A stretch of 64,000 nucleotides of DNA from Trichocoleus desertorum NBK24 (GCF_030409055.1 NZ_CP116619.1:2494628-2558627); one strand, 5' to 3'. Positions 1 to 8,808 are shown, counted from the first letter of the stretch. Notes: generated by a model from the sequence alone, not told the origin. Translations and numbers: made by a program.

Positions 1-11
1 GGGGCAGCTAG

Positions 12-50
12 TTTAGAGCCACTAATTTTAGAGCCACCAATTTAGAGCCA
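12..50. repeat. three tandem copies of TTTAGAGCCA
   Basis: The decamer TTTAGAGCCA occurs at 12-21, 27-36 and 41-50, each followed by a short AAT-like spacer, giving a 14-15 bp period. It sits at the window edge upstream of the sugar transferase. No function is visible, and more copies may lie further left. Confidence 0.7.
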
Positions 51-254
51 TTAATGTCGGTCTTGAGGGCAGATGCCACCCTAAGTCTGAAATCTTGACT
101 TGCCTTCATTGAAACTTTATAAAACAGTAGCGTTATGCAGAAGGCAATGAAGATTTAGATAAGCCTTGGGAGAAACCTATCACTATCCATCGAGACACGT
201 CTATATATTATGTGTGCGTACGTGCTTCTACGGTCCTATAATGACAGGCTTGTC

Positions 255-932
255 ATGACGACGCATTCTCTACTGTCATCAACAGCTAGCCCCCTGATGG
301 TGCCGGAGTCTGTCTTTCAGGTTCCCCATCCATCCACCTGCTCTGTAGCAAAGCGGTTGCTCGACATTGTCGGCAGCATTATTGGCTTATTGATTTTAGC
401 TTTAGTGTTCGTCCCGGTGGCGATCGCGATCAAGCTAGATAGCCCTGGCCCGATTTTCTATAAGCAAAAACGTTATGGGCTGCATGGCCAGCCTTTTGAG
501 ATCCGCAAATTCCGCTCAATGGTGGAAAATGCCGATGCTCTCAAAGCGCTAATCCCTAACGAAGCCAAAGGATTGATCTTCAAAAATCGTGAAGATCCTC
601 GAATCACGCAGATAGGTCGTTTTCTGCGCCGTACTAGCCTCGACGAATTCCCGCAGTTTTGGAATGTGTTGAGAGGGGAAATGAGTTTGGTTGGCACCCG
701 TCCTCCCACGGCTGACGAAGTGGTTCACTATGACGAGCGTCACTGGCAGCGCTTGTCCGTAAAGCCCGGTATCACCGGAGAATGGCAAGTCAACGGTCGT
801 TCTTCAGTCAAAGACTTTGAAGCAATTGTAGACTTGGATTTGCGCTATCAGAGCCATTGGACTCCTTGGTACGATCTGACGATCATCTTCAAGACCGTAT
901 TTGTGATCTTTGCCAAAACAGGCGCTTACTAA
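255..932 (+). CDS. bacterial sugar transferase (undecaprenyl-phosphate glycosyl-1-phosphate transferase family)
   Basis: A 225-residue membrane enzyme expected to move a sugar-1-phosphate from a nucleotide sugar to a polyprenyl phosphate at the inner membrane, the first step of exopolysaccharide assembly. It begins with one hydrophobic helix after KRLLDIVGS, followed by family signatures SPGPIFYKQKR, IRKFRSM, LRGEMSLVGTRPP and KPGITGEWQVNGRS. It is the short monotopic form without the extra N-terminal helices of WcaJ/WbaP. I chose the ATG at 255. An in-frame ATG at 210 adds 15 residues but lies next to a TATATATTA stretch that may be promoter. The donor sugar cannot be read from sequence, and no other polysaccharide genes follow. 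Confidence 0.9.
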   Translation: MTTHSLLSSTASPLMVPESVFQVPHPSTCSVAKRLLDIVGSIIGLLILALVFVPVAIAIKLDSPGPIFYKQKRYGLHGQPFEIRKFRSMVENADALKALIPNEAKGLIFKNREDPRITQIGRFLRRTSLDEFPQFWNVLRGEMSLVGTRPPTADEVVHYDERHWQRLSVKPGITGEWQVNGRSSVKDFEAIVDLDLRYQSHWTPWYDLTIIFKTVFVIFAKTGAY

Positions 933-956
933 CTCACTCAGCCAACTCACTCAGCC
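931..956. repeat. 13-bp tandem duplication after the stop codon
   Basis: AACTCACTCAGCC is present twice back to back (931-943 and 944-956), overlapping the stop codon of the sugar transferase. It looks like a small slippage duplication. Confidence 0.8.
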
Positions 957-1023
957 GCGATCGCCTCACTTTTAGGCTGACATCACTTTCGGGCTGATAA
1001 AAAACAGCATGCTCTAGTTCCAC

Positions 1024-1055
1024 CACTCTGTCCTTAAACGGCAGGGTGTTTTTTT
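1024..1055 (+). terminator. intrinsic terminator after the sugar transferase
   Basis: CACTCTG (1024-1030) pairs with CAGGGTG (1042-1048) with one G-U pair, followed by seven T. The rest of the gap to 1307 shows no gene I trust. Confidence 0.6.
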
Positions 1056-1307
1056 ATAGTGGTGCAGTAGAGCAGGGTCACAAACAGCTACTTGGGAACT
1101 ACTGGGGAGACAGATTAGCTGAAAAAAGCATTCAGGATGCTTCGTTGTACTCACTTCGTGCTAGCGTTAGCCCAACTATGGGAGAGTTGCTTGAACATTC
1201 ACAAATGCAAACCAATGGGTCCAGACCAGAGCTGAGATGGCGAGCCATGTCATTAGTACCGCCAGTAAAGCAAAACTCCCTAGTTGGTGATGTGAGGAAG
1301 TGCCGCA

Positions 1308-2351
1308 ATGTTTGAACTATTAACGTTAGTTCTGCTGTGGCTGCTAGTTGGCATAATTATTTGGTACGTCCTCCAGAAGCTGATTCCGAAGGAGTACTAC
1401 ACCTGGCTCGGTGCCTTTGTGATGGTGTTGTTCATCATTCTGGCCTTCCTCACGCCGACCAGCCGAATTGTCTCTACGGTTTGGAGTGTACTCTCGCTGC
1501 CTTTTAAGCCACTGGGCTTGTCTTTGTTGCTGCTGGGTAGTGCGGCCACCAAAATGGACAAAGGAGGGCTAAAAAAGCCTGGAGGCACTTTAGTCATCGC
1601 AGCTTTGTTAATTCTGCTAATTTCCAGTACTCCCTTTGTGGCTTACGCTTTAGCTCAAAAAACAGAGCAATCCGCTATTCAGTTTGATCAGCAACGGCGA
1701 GAACTCTGTGATCTCCAGTGCCCTACCACATTGACACCGCCAGAAGAGCAAACAGCCGCCGCGATCGCGGTTCTGGGGTGGGGAACCACGCAGGCAAATC
1801 TACCGTATCGGCGGCAAATTCAGCTTACAGATACGGGCGATCGCATTATTTACGCCGCTCAACTGTATCAAGATCAACTACGGCTGGGGAATCGACCTTT
1901 AGTCATTGTTAGTGCAGGTCCGAGGGGCGATTTACAAGGGAAGCCGGAGGAAATTGTGGAAGCAAGGGATATTGAAACCTTGCTGATCAATATGGGAGTG
2001 GCTAGAGACGATATTGTAGTGGAACCGACTGGTGTAGATGTGCGAACCAGTGCCGTAGCGGTGGGACGAATTTTAATGGAGCGGCGACTGGGCGATCGCG
2101 TCATCTTAGTTACCTCAGCAACCAACACTAGGCGAGCGGCCCTAACCTTTGCCAGAGTTGGCATTCGAGTCATTCCTCGACCCACTAACTTTTATACCTT
2201 TGAGTCGGGTGGCAATCTCAGGCGCAGATTGCGGATTGCGGATTTTGTCCCCAGTGCCGATACTCTCGTGATCACAACTCGCGTAATTGAAGAGTACTTG
2301 CTCTCTGTTTATTACTTCTTACGCGGTTGGCTCGCACCTTTAGGCATCTAG
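1308..2351 (+). CDS. YdcF/ElyC-like DUF218 membrane protein
   Basis: A 347-residue protein with three or four hydrophobic helices in the first ~120 residues (about 3-22, 34-50, 58-76, 91-115) and a C-terminal DUF218 domain (~150-330). The domain opens with AIAVLGWGTT, contains IVSAGPRG and the stretch from VEPTGVDVRTSA to VTSATNTRRA, and is followed by a last hydrophobic segment. Members of this family (YdcF, SanA, ElyC) act at the cell envelope and ElyC affects peptidoglycan precursor metabolism; substrate here is unknown. GAGG lies about 12 nt before the ATG. The nearby sugar transferase fits an envelope role, by inference only. Confidence 0.8.
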   Translation: MFELLTLVLLWLLVGIIIWYVLQKLIPKEYYTWLGAFVMVLFIILAFLTPTSRIVSTVWSVLSLPFKPLGLSLLLLGSAATKMDKGGLKKPGGTLVIAALLILLISSTPFVAYALAQKTEQSAIQFDQQRRELCDLQCPTTLTPPEEQTAAAIAVLGWGTTQANLPYRRQIQLTDTGDRIIYAAQLYQDQLRLGNRPLVIVSAGPRGDLQGKPEEIVEARDIETLLINMGVARDDIVVEPTGVDVRTSAVAVGRILMERRLGDRVILVTSATNTRRAALTFARVGIRVIPRPTNFYTFESGGNLRRRLRIADFVPSADTLVITTRVIEEYLLSVYYFLRGWLAPLGI

Positions 2352-2440
2352 ATCGGCTCCTAGAGGGGTGCCTGCTAGCCAGGTAATTCGTTTACGATGA
2401 TCAAAAGGATGACGATCAAAAGATTGCTGGATTTTTGCTC

Positions 2441-4189
2441 ATGGCGCGCTCTCAGCTACGGAAACTTGCGGCTTACTTACAACCCCACTGGAAAACCACC
2501 GCTTTAGGCGTTCTATCACTGCTGATTGTGAACATAGTCGGGGTTTATATTCCGCTAGTGATCCGCAACGCGATTGATGATCTCCAAGTCACCTTTAGCT
2601 TCGACCGAGTTTTGTACTATGTGGGGCTGATTTTAGCCCTAGCGTCAGTCATGTGGGGAATTCGCATGATTTCGCGGATTTTACTGTTTGGCACTGGGCG
2701 ACAGGTGGAATTTGACTTAAAGCAGAAGATCTTCAGTCACCTCCTGACTTTAGAGCCGTCTTACTTCTCGCTCAACACTGCTGGGGATCTGATCAGCCGC
2801 GCTACAAGTGATGTAGACAACATTCGGCGCTTGGTAGGGTTTGCGGTGCTCAGCTTGGCGAATACGGTCTTTGCCTACAGCTTAACGTTGCCCGTCATGC
2901 TGACGATTAACTGGAAGCTGAGCTTACTGGCGATCGTGCCTTATCCGTTCATGTTGATGCTGGTGCGCCTGTTTAGCGATCGCCTCCGCAATGAGCAGAT
3001 CGCGGTGCAAGAAGAACTTTCTAGAATGAGCGACCTGATTCAAGAAGACATGAGCGGCATCGCCTTGATCAAGATCTACGCTCAAGAAGAAAACGAGCGG
3101 CGAGCCTTCCGAGAACTGAATCAGCAACTCCTCAAAGCCAACCTGAAGCTAGCCAGAACCCGCAATACTTTATTTCCCTTACTGATCGGCATTGCCAGCC
3201 TTAGTATTTTGGTGTTGTTGTGGCAGGGGGCTAGAGCGATCGCCACGGGAGCGCTTAGTGTAGGTGACTTTATCGCCTTGCTCTTGTATGTCGAACGCCT
3301 GATCTTCCCGACAGCGCTACTGGGCTTTACGATTACGGCGTATCAACGAGGTGAGGTTAGTATCGATCGCGTCGAGTCCATCTTGACGGTGGAACCGAAA
3401 ATCAAAAATGAACCGGGTGTGGTGCCATTAACCTTAACAGAAGTCAAGGGTCGCCTCACCGCTCGCGATCTCAGCTTTACTTATCCTGGCTCAGTCATAC
3501 CAGCGCTGCAAAATGTCAGCTTTACGATCAAACCCGGTGAAACAGTCGCGATCGTTGGGTCAATCGGGTCAGGTAAATCTACTTTAGCCAACGCCATTCC
3601 TCGGTTACTGGATATCTCACCGGGACAGTTGTTCGTCGATGACTACGATATTACGCAGTTACGTCTACAGGATTTGCGGTCTGCGATCGCTTACGTGCCG
3701 CAAGACAGCTTCCTCTTCAGCACCACCGTCAAGAACAACATTCGTTACGGCGACCCCCTAGCAGAACAGCCAGAGGTGGAGTACGCGGCGAAGCAGGCCC
3801 AAATTCACCAAGAAATTCTTAACTTCCCGCACCAATACGAAACGGTAGTAGGCGAACGCGGCATTACGCTATCAGGTGGGCAACGACAGCGCAGCGCTTT
3901 GGGTAGAGCTTTATTAGTTGACGCACCCATCCTGATTCTGGATGATGCCCTCTCTAGCGTCGATAACCAAACCGCCACCCAAATTCTGCAAAATTTGTCG
4001 GAAGGCACCCAGCGTAAAACTGTGTTGTTTATTTCCCACCAACTCGCTGCGGCTGCCACCGCCGACCGCATTTTTGTCATGGAGCATGGTCAGATTGTCC
4101 AGACAGGTACCCATGAACAGCTCCTGAAACAGCCCGGATTGTACCAATCGCTGTGGAACCAACATGCCTTGGAGGAGATGCTGCGATAG
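2441..4189 (+). CDS. ABC transporter, fused permease and ATPase (exporter type)
   Basis: A 582-residue half-transporter. The N-terminal ~310 residues form a six-helix type I exporter domain. The C-terminal part is a nucleotide-binding domain with Walker A GSIGSGKST (~372-380), Q-loop YVPQDSF, signature LSGGQRQRSALGRAL (~477), Walker B ILILDDALSSVD and switch H in FISHQLA. This is the MdlB/MsbA-like class and would work as a dimer in the inner membrane. The substrate is not evident. ATG 2441 is preferred over an in-frame TTG six bases upstream. The gene ends about 55 bp before the cobalamin riboswitch, which reads away from it. Confidence 0.92.
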   Translation: MARSQLRKLAAYLQPHWKTTALGVLSLLIVNIVGVYIPLVIRNAIDDLQVTFSFDRVLYYVGLILALASVMWGIRMISRILLFGTGRQVEFDLKQKIFSHLLTLEPSYFSLNTAGDLISRATSDVDNIRRLVGFAVLSLANTVFAYSLTLPVMLTINWKLSLLAIVPYPFMLMLVRLFSDRLRNEQIAVQEELSRMSDLIQEDMSGIALIKIYAQEENERRAFRELNQQLLKANLKLARTRNTLFPLLIGIASLSILVLLWQGARAIATGALSVGDFIALLLYVERLIFPTALLGFTITAYQRGEVSIDRVESILTVEPKIKNEPGVVPLTLTEVKGRLTARDLSFTYPGSVIPALQNVSFTIKPGETVAIVGSIGSGKSTLANAIPRLLDISPGQLFVDDYDITQLRLQDLRSAIAYVPQDSFLFSTTVKNNIRYGDPLAEQPEVEYAAKQAQIHQEILNFPHQYETVVGERGITLSGGQRQRSALGRALLVDAPILILDDALSSVDNQTATQILQNLSEGTQRKTVLFISHQLAAAATADRIFVMEHGQIVQTGTHEQLLKQPGLYQSLWNQHALEEMLR

Positions 4190-4244
4190 AACTGCCAAGA
4201 GACGCGATCGCAGTTTTGTGTCAATAAACAGTGATATGATTGCC

Positions 4245-4380
4245 CTACTCATGCGGTTCTAGTGAGGAACAGTCACTAGAGGTAACGGGGAAAGTTCGGT
4301 GTAAGTCCGACGCTGTCCCGCAACTGTGAAGGAGTTCTAGCAGCTCAGCGAAAACTTCTTAGCCAGGATGCCCGCCGATG
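4245..4380 (+). promoter_or_regulatory. cobalamin (adenosylcobalamin) riboswitch
   Basis: The conserved core is readable: GGTAACGGGGAAAG, GGTGTAAGTCCGACGCTG (4299-4316), TCCCGCAACTGTG (4316-4328), and a B12 box around GCCAGGATGCCC (4362-4373) followed by CCGCC. Riboswitches of this class turn off B12 synthesis and cobalt or B12 uptake genes when cobalamin is plentiful. It ends about 35 nt before the CbtB-like start, whose ribosome site GCGAGG lies at 4403-4408, so control of translation or early transcription of the downstream pair is expected. Confidence 0.95.
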
Positions 4381-4414
4381 GGAAGTTCTATAGCTCTAAA
4401 GTGCGAGGTACACC

Positions 4415-4612
4415 ATGAGAACTACAGTCATGACTTCTGGCTCTCTTCAGCAACAGGCTATCCGTTGGACGCTTTCGGTGCCTGTGCAAGCCACCCTATT
4501 TACTGCCTTGTGTGCGTTGACCCTCTGGACGGTTTATTTCTCAACCTATCCTGCCGCTCATAACCACATGCACTCGCTGCGTCACCACACCTTGAGTGTT
4601 AGCTGCCACTAG
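4415..4612 (+). CDS. cbtB: CbtB-like small cobalt-transport protein
   Basis: A 65-residue protein with one membrane helix (~27-44, ATLFTALCALTLW) and a histidine-rich C-terminus HNHMHSLRHH ending in CH. This layout, one helix plus a terminal H-x3-H-LRH...CH metal-binding tail, matches CbtB of predicted B12-regulated cobalt transporters. Position directly behind a cobalamin riboswitch supports the call independently. CbtA, the usual multi-helix partner, is not adjacent; a His-rich membrane protein follows 57 bp downstream. An overlapping ORF in another frame (4378-4563) lacks these features. Confidence 0.8.
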   Translation: MRTTVMTSGSLQQQAIRWTLSVPVQATLFTALCALTLWTVYFSTYPAAHNHMHSLRHHTLSVSCH

Positions 4613-4669
4613 AGTTTCTCGCTTCGTCAGAATTCTCACTCGTCAGCATCCTCAAGATTTTAAGTAACA

Positions 4670-5857
4670 ATGGCAAAAATTAAACTTGTTTCGCTCCTCA
4701 GCTTATTAGGGCTGCTAGGAGCTTTAAGCTATGGGTCGGTAGGGCGATCGCAACTCCCACAGCCATCTGTAAAGCTAGCAACTGAACCGTCCACTAGTCA
4801 GCTACTACCCTTTGAGGCCGATGCCGCGCAACCTCAACAACCCGTGCAGTTGACGCTACAAGCGCTGGATGAGACTGGGAAGCCCCTGCAAAGTGCCAAC
4901 ATTCATATCAAGCTGTTGACCCCACCCGCCAATCCTTGGTTGCCTACTGATTTCCCTATGGTTGAGGGTACTCAGCTTCTAGACTTGGCAGCGATCGCAC
5001 CTCAGGGGCAGTTACAGTTTCAGCAAATGCTGCCGATTCGCGGTGAGTATCAATTGCAAGTTGAGGTAACGCCAACGGTTGCCAATGCTTTTACCCCTTT
5101 CCAGCAAACCCTAACTCTGCCTGTCACGGAAAACTCAGTTAAATATCGCAACTTCGCCATCCTAGCCGTGATTTTGGTGGCAGTAGGTTTTGGTGGTGGT
5201 TGGGTGATTGGTGGCAAGCAAGAGCTACAACCCGGAGAAATTGCACCTCAACGAGTTCGCTTATTGCTGAGCGGAGCCATTGTGGTCGCGATCGCTGCTC
5301 TGCTAGTGGTGAATATTAGCGCTGAGTTGTCTCACTCCCATGAGCACTCCCACGAACATGCTCATGGAGATCAAGCCGCAATCCCTTCTAGCTTGAACAC
5401 TCAAGGCTTAGAGGTCAAGCTGTTGGGGCATCACCATGCCACCGTGGGCGAACCTGCGGAACTCGTAATTCAGGCGATCGATGCAAAAACGGGTCAACCT
5501 GCTCAAGATGTTGTGTTTAACATCCAAGCCAAATCTCTAGAAGCGGGTTGGGTTGCGTTTTCTCATCAAGCTAGCCCCGATCGCCAAGGTAAGTTTGCTT
5601 GGCAGCAACAGTTTTTTGATGGCGCACCCCACCAAGTCGAAGTCGAAGTCGCGCCAAAACTGGATGCAGCTCGTCAGTTTTCGCCTTTCAAAGTTGCTCA
5701 AGCAATTGAAGTCGAAGGCATAGAGCCACCGTTGCGATCGCGCCTCCTTTCCCTTGGCTATTTTGTCAGCATTTTGCTGGTGGGTTTAGGACTGGGATTG
5801 TGGGTAAAACAACAGCAGCAACCGCGATCGCGCCTTGACATTAAGGCGGCAAATTAG
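4670..5857 (+). CDS. His-rich membrane protein with duplicated extracytoplasmic domain, riboswitch-linked
   Basis: A 395-residue protein I cannot assign to a named family. It has a signal-like helix (4-22), a soluble domain (~55-150), two helices (161-181, 197-216), a histidine cluster starting SHSHEHSHEHAHGD (221-234), a second soluble domain (~245-345) and a final helix (358-379). The soluble domains look like a duplication: LTLQALDETGKPLQSANIHI in the first aligns with LVIQAIDAKTGQPAQDVVFN in the second, a beta-sandwich style like YtkA/FixH-type domains. The His cluster faces the junction with domain 2, which itself carries GHHHA. Placement after the riboswitch and cbtB suggests cobalt capture or transport; this is inference. 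Confidence 0.75.
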   Translation: MAKIKLVSLLSLLGLLGALSYGSVGRSQLPQPSVKLATEPSTSQLLPFEADAAQPQQPVQLTLQALDETGKPLQSANIHIKLLTPPANPWLPTDFPMVEGTQLLDLAAIAPQGQLQFQQMLPIRGEYQLQVEVTPTVANAFTPFQQTLTLPVTENSVKYRNFAILAVILVAVGFGGGWVIGGKQELQPGEIAPQRVRLLLSGAIVVAIAALLVVNISAELSHSHEHSHEHAHGDQAAIPSSLNTQGLEVKLLGHHHATVGEPAELVIQAIDAKTGQPAQDVVFNIQAKSLEAGWVAFSHQASPDRQGKFAWQQQFFDGAPHQVEVEVAPKLDAARQFSPFKVAQAIEVEGIEPPLRSRLLSLGYFVSILLVGLGLGLWVKQQQQPRSRLDIKAAN

Positions 5858-5914
5858 ACATAATGGCAAATTGTCTGTCTATTCCTGCTCGGACCAGGTG
5901 AAGGCACCACAAAA

Positions 5915-5964
5915 AGCTGGCATGCTGATTGTGCAAAGCATTTCATAAAGAGCATTAGCCAGCT
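5915..5964 (+). promoter_or_regulatory. hairpin leader upstream of rplU
   Basis: AGCTGGCATGCT (5915-5926) pairs with AGCAT (5951-5955) and GCCAGCT (5958-5964), making a 12-bp stem with a 2-nt TA bulge and a 24-nt loop. A smaller GGTG/CACC hairpin precedes it at 5897-5908. It lies 30 nt before the L21 start. Autoregulatory L21 leaders are known in Firmicutes; equivalence here is unproven. Confidence 0.5.
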
Positions 5965-5993
5965 ACCTGTACGGCAACTGTTAGGAGAATTTC

Positions 5994-6338
5994 ATGGCTT
6001 ACGCAATTATTGAAACGGGTGGAAAGCAACTGCGGGTAGAACCGGGTCGCTTTTATGATGTCGAGCGGATTGCAGGGGATGTTGATGCCGCTGTCACCAT
6101 CGACAAAGTTCTGTTTGTGCAGAACGATGGTGAAATCTCTGTTGGTCAGCCTTTAGTGGCAGGGGCAGCGGTTCAAGGCACCATCCTGCGCCAACTGCGG
6201 GGCCGCAAGATCATCGTATATAAGATGCAGCCTAAGAAGAAAACCCGTAAGAAGCAGGGTCACCGTCAAGAATTAACCCGCTTGATGATCAACTCCATCC
6301 ACCTGAATGGCACCGAGTTGGGTGCGGGCGAAGGCTAA
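5994..6338 (+). CDS. rplU: 50S ribosomal protein L21
   Basis: A 114-residue L21 beginning [25 protein letters not shown], with the basic [16 protein letters not shown] segment that binds 23S rRNA. AGGAG sits 8-9 nt before the ATG. It forms the standard L21-L27 pair with rpmA 54 bp downstream; the two share the hairpin leader upstream and the terminator after rpmA. Confidence 0.98.
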   Translation: MAYAIIETGGKQLRVEPGRFYDVERIAGDVDAAVTIDKVLFVQNDGEISVGQPLVAGAAVQGTILRQLRGRKIIVYKMQPKKKTRKKQGHRQELTRLMINSIHLNGTELGAGEG

Positions 6339-6392
6339 GATCAAGTCAGGCAGCGTTTTCAAGCAAAACTTGTAGAGATCTCTGAGGGAATA

Positions 6393-6677
6393 ATGGCTCA
6401 TAAGAAAGGTACAGGTAGTACTCGTAACGGTCGCGACTCAAATGCTCAACGCCTTGGCGTAAAGCGCTTCGGTGGTCAGGCAGTTCGCGCTGGCAACATC
6501 TTGGTGCGTCAGCGTGGCACCAAATTCCACCCTGGTAACAACGTCGGTCGTGGCAGCGATGACACTCTCTTCGCTCTCGTTGATGGTGTTGTAACCTTCG
6601 AAAGAAAAGGCAAGAGCGGCAAGAAGGTTAGCGTTTATCCCGCTGCTGCTGAAGCTCCTGTGGCAGTTACTGCTTAA
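6393..6677 (+). CDS. rpmA: 50S ribosomal protein L27
   Basis: A 94-residue L27 starting [20 protein letters not shown], with the mature N-terminus directly after Met, so no Firmicute-type cleaved leader. The core motifs [21 protein letters not shown] and [12 protein letters not shown] are intact. L27 reaches the peptidyl-transferase centre and helps assemble the large subunit. The C-terminal tail is Ala/Val-rich as in other cyanobacteria. Confidence 0.98.
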   Translation: MAHKKGTGSTRNGRDSNAQRLGVKRFGGQAVRAGNILVRQRGTKFHPGNNVGRGSDDTLFALVDGVVTFERKGKSGKKVSVYPAAAEAPVAVTA

Positions 6678-6724
6678 GCAATACTGGCTCTGTAGAGCCT
6701 AGTGCTTAAAATCTAATTTTTAAG

Positions 6725-6756
6725 AAAAGCTACTCTACACGGGGTAGCTTTTTTAT
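6725..6756 (+). terminator. intrinsic terminator of rplU-rpmA
   Basis: AAAAGCTACTC pairs with GGGGTAGCTTTT around a short TACAC loop, followed by a T run to 6756. It is 48 nt after the rpmA stop. Confidence 0.88.
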
Positions 6757-6916
6757 TGCGTACGTCAAGTTTTACAGAAAGTTACCAACTTGTGAGTGGG
6801 CAAGCAACAAGCCTTAAACTAATAAACTGTTGAGAAATTTGAGAGTTAGCCAACCTTTCGTTACGAGGTTGCTAAGCCAGGTAGGTTTTTCTAAATTTTT
6901 ACCTTTAATAGACGCT

Positions 6917-7897
6917 ATGTTTCCGACCCATCGCCCTCGCCGCTTGCGTGCCAATCCTCAGCTTCGTCGGATGGTACGTGAAACCATTGTCACCACCAGC
7001 GATTTGATCTACCCGCTGTTTGCCGTTCCGGGCGAGGCGATCGCTCAGGAAGTTCGCTCCATGCCAGGAGTTTACCAACTGTCTATCGACAAAATTGTTG
7101 AGGAAGCCAAAGAAGTCTATGACTTGGGCATTCCCGCAATTATTCTGTTTGGCATTCCTGCGGACAAAGACATTGATGCCACTGGGGCTTGGCATGACTG
7201 CGGCATTGTCCAGAAAGCGGCAACGGCGGTGAAAGAAGCGGTTCCCGACTTGATCGTCATTGCGGATACCTGCCTGTGCGAGTACACCTCTCATGGCCAC
7301 TGCGGCTATTTACAAGTGGGTGACTTGAGCGGTCGGGTACTCAACGATCCCACTCTAGAATTGCTGAAGAAAACAGCCGTTTCCCAAGCCAAAGCAGGCG
7401 TTGACATCATTGCGCCTTCTGGGATGATGGACGGTTTCGTGCAAGCGATTCGTCAAGGTTTGGATGAAGCGGGTTTCCAAGATCTGCCGATTCTTTCCTA
7501 CGCTGCTAAGTATGCTTCTGCCTACTACGGCCCCTTCCGGGATGCGGCAGATTCTGCGCCTCAGTTTGGCGATCGCCGCACCTACCAAATGGACCCAGGC
7601 AACGCCCGCGAAGCAATCAAAGAAATTGAGCTGGACATCGCCGAAGGCGCGGACATGCTGATGGTGAAACCTGCGCTGTCTTACATGGACATTATCTGGC
7701 GCGTTAAAGAGGCAAGCAACTTGCCTGTCGCGGCTTATAACGTCTCTGGCGAATACTCGATGGTGAAAGCCGCTGCCCTCAACGGCTGGATCGACGAAGA
7801 GAAAGTCGTGATGGAAACCATGACCAGCTTTAAGCGCGCGGGTGCTGACCTCATCCTCACCTACCACGCCAAAGATATTGCTCGTTGGTTGGGCTAA
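6917..7897 (+). CDS. hemB: porphobilinogen synthase (delta-aminolevulinic acid dehydratase)
   Basis: Condenses two 5-aminolevulinates to porphobilinogen, the common step to heme, chlorophyll, bilins and B12. The 326-residue protein shows the catalytic lysine regions [18 protein letters not shown] (~195) and [13 protein letters not shown] (~249), and the cysteine cluster [14 protein letters not shown] of the zinc-binding form. I use ATG 6917, where the protein begins [11 protein letters not shown] as in homologues; the frame stays open upstream to a TTG at 6830 whose extra 29 residues look unconserved. It is preceded by the rpmA terminator and is probably monocistronic. Confidence 0.97.
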   Translation: MFPTHRPRRLRANPQLRRMVRETIVTTSDLIYPLFAVPGEAIAQEVRSMPGVYQLSIDKIVEEAKEVYDLGIPAIILFGIPADKDIDATGAWHDCGIVQKAATAVKEAVPDLIVIADTCLCEYTSHGHCGYLQVGDLSGRVLNDPTLELLKKTAVSQAKAGVDIIAPSGMMDGFVQAIRQGLDEAGFQDLPILSYAAKYASAYYGPFRDAADSAPQFGDRRTYQMDPGNAREAIKEIELDIAEGADMLMVKPALSYMDIIWRVKEASNLPVAAYNVSGEYSMVKAAALNGWIDEEKVVMETMTSFKRAGADLILTYHAKDIARWLG

Positions 7898-7913
7898 CCT
7901 CTCCCCCTGTATA

Positions 7914-7989
7914 AGCCCCCCTAGCCCCCCAATTCTGGGGGGAACTTGCTCAAAGTTTTGTAGGGTGGGTTAGGTCTCCGTAACCCACC
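7914..7989. repeat. C-rich palindromic dispersed repeat plus GGTGGGTTA inverted repeat
   Basis: GCCCCCCTAGCCCCCCAATT is followed by CTGGGGGG, so CCCCCC (7925-7930) pairs with GGGGGG (7937-7942). Next, GGTGGGTTA (7964-7972) pairs with TAACCCACC (7981-7989). The first unit recurs in inverted orientation inside the decarboxylase gene near 54875-54905. It lies between convergent hemB and the aldolase, where it may also end transcription. Confidence 0.85.
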
Positions 7990-8031
7990 GCAACTTAGCC
8001 ATATTCTTAATGCAATAAATCCGGTTGTTTC

Positions 8032-8808
8032 TTAATCCAATAAATCGGGTTGTTGGCGAACGATTTTGTCGTAAAGCGGTTGGAAGCTAAACCAGCCGAT
8101 GTTGTGGCTACCCACTTGTCTTTGGGCGATCGCGGCATTTTCAGGATCGATCGGGATCGGGTTTCCTGCGGCTTCTGCCATCAACTGCACTTGGCAAGAG
8201 CGATCCATTGTGATGAACCACCAAGCTGCTTCATCGACGGTATGGCCGACGGTGAGTAAGCCATGATTGCGGAGAATCAGAGCTTTCTTCTCGCCGAGGG
8301 ATTGAGCAATGCGGCGACCTTCGGCAGGGTCAAGTACGACTCCGGTGTAATCATCGAATAAGGCGTGGTCTTGGTAGAAGGAGCAGGCATCCTGTGTCAG
8401 CGGATCGAGCAAGCGGCCCAAGCAAGACCAAGTTTTGCCGTAGGTGGAGTGGGAATGAGCTGCTGCCACCACGTCTGGACGCGCTGCATGAATTTGGGAG
8501 TGAATCGCAAAAGCAGCCCGATTTACGGGGCGATCGCCTTCCACCACTTCGCCTGCATCGTTTACTAGAATCAAGTCGCTGACTCGAATGTGACCGAAGT
8601 ACAAGCCAAATGGGTTAACCCAGAAGTGATCAAGATGTTCAGGGTCGCGGACGGTGATGTGACCTGCGATGCCTTCGTCAAAACCATACTGAGCAAATAG
8701 CCGTAAAGCTGCTGCCAAGCGTTGTTTGCGGTGTAGGCGTTCTTCCGCAAGGGAGGTGAAGGTGGGAGGCTGCGGAATGTTGGGAGTGGCGATCGCAGTC
8801 GTCAACAT
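8032..8808 (-). CDS. class II aldolase/adducin family protein
   Basis: A 258-residue protein of the family that includes L-fuculose-1-phosphate aldolase and adducin head domains. The zinc-site pattern is present: AAHSHSTYGKTWS gives the HxH pair and LRNHGLLTVG the third histidine; a G-H-I-T-VRDPEH segment lies near the start. Many family members are decarboxylases or dehydratases rather than aldolases, so the substrate is left open. It is the last gene of a minus-strand run after rbfA and the NagZ-like gene (12 bp gap), so co-transcription is likely. Confidence 0.88.
   Translation of the reverse strand: MLTTAIATPNIPQPPTFTSLAEERLHRKQRLAAALRLFAQYGFDEGIAGHITVRDPEHLDHFWVNPFGLYFGHIRVSDLILVNDAGEVVEGDRPVNRAAFAIHSQIHAARPDVVAAAHSHSTYGKTWSCLGRLLDPLTQDACSFYQDHALFDDYTGVVLDPAEGRRIAQSLGEKKALILRNHGLLTVGHTVDEAAWWFITMDRSCQVQLMAEAAGNPIPIDPENAAIAQRQVGSHNIGWFSFQPLYDKIVRQQPDLLD

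Noticed and set aside
1046-1315. 89-codon plus-strand frame after the sugar transferase
   Set aside because: It starts inside the terminator T run, has no ribosome site, overlaps the next start and shows no domain-like pattern.
4378-4563. 61-codon frame overlapping the CbtB-like gene
   Set aside because: It begins inside the riboswitch, lacks a ribosome site and has no CbtB features; the frame from 4415 has the helix and the His tail.
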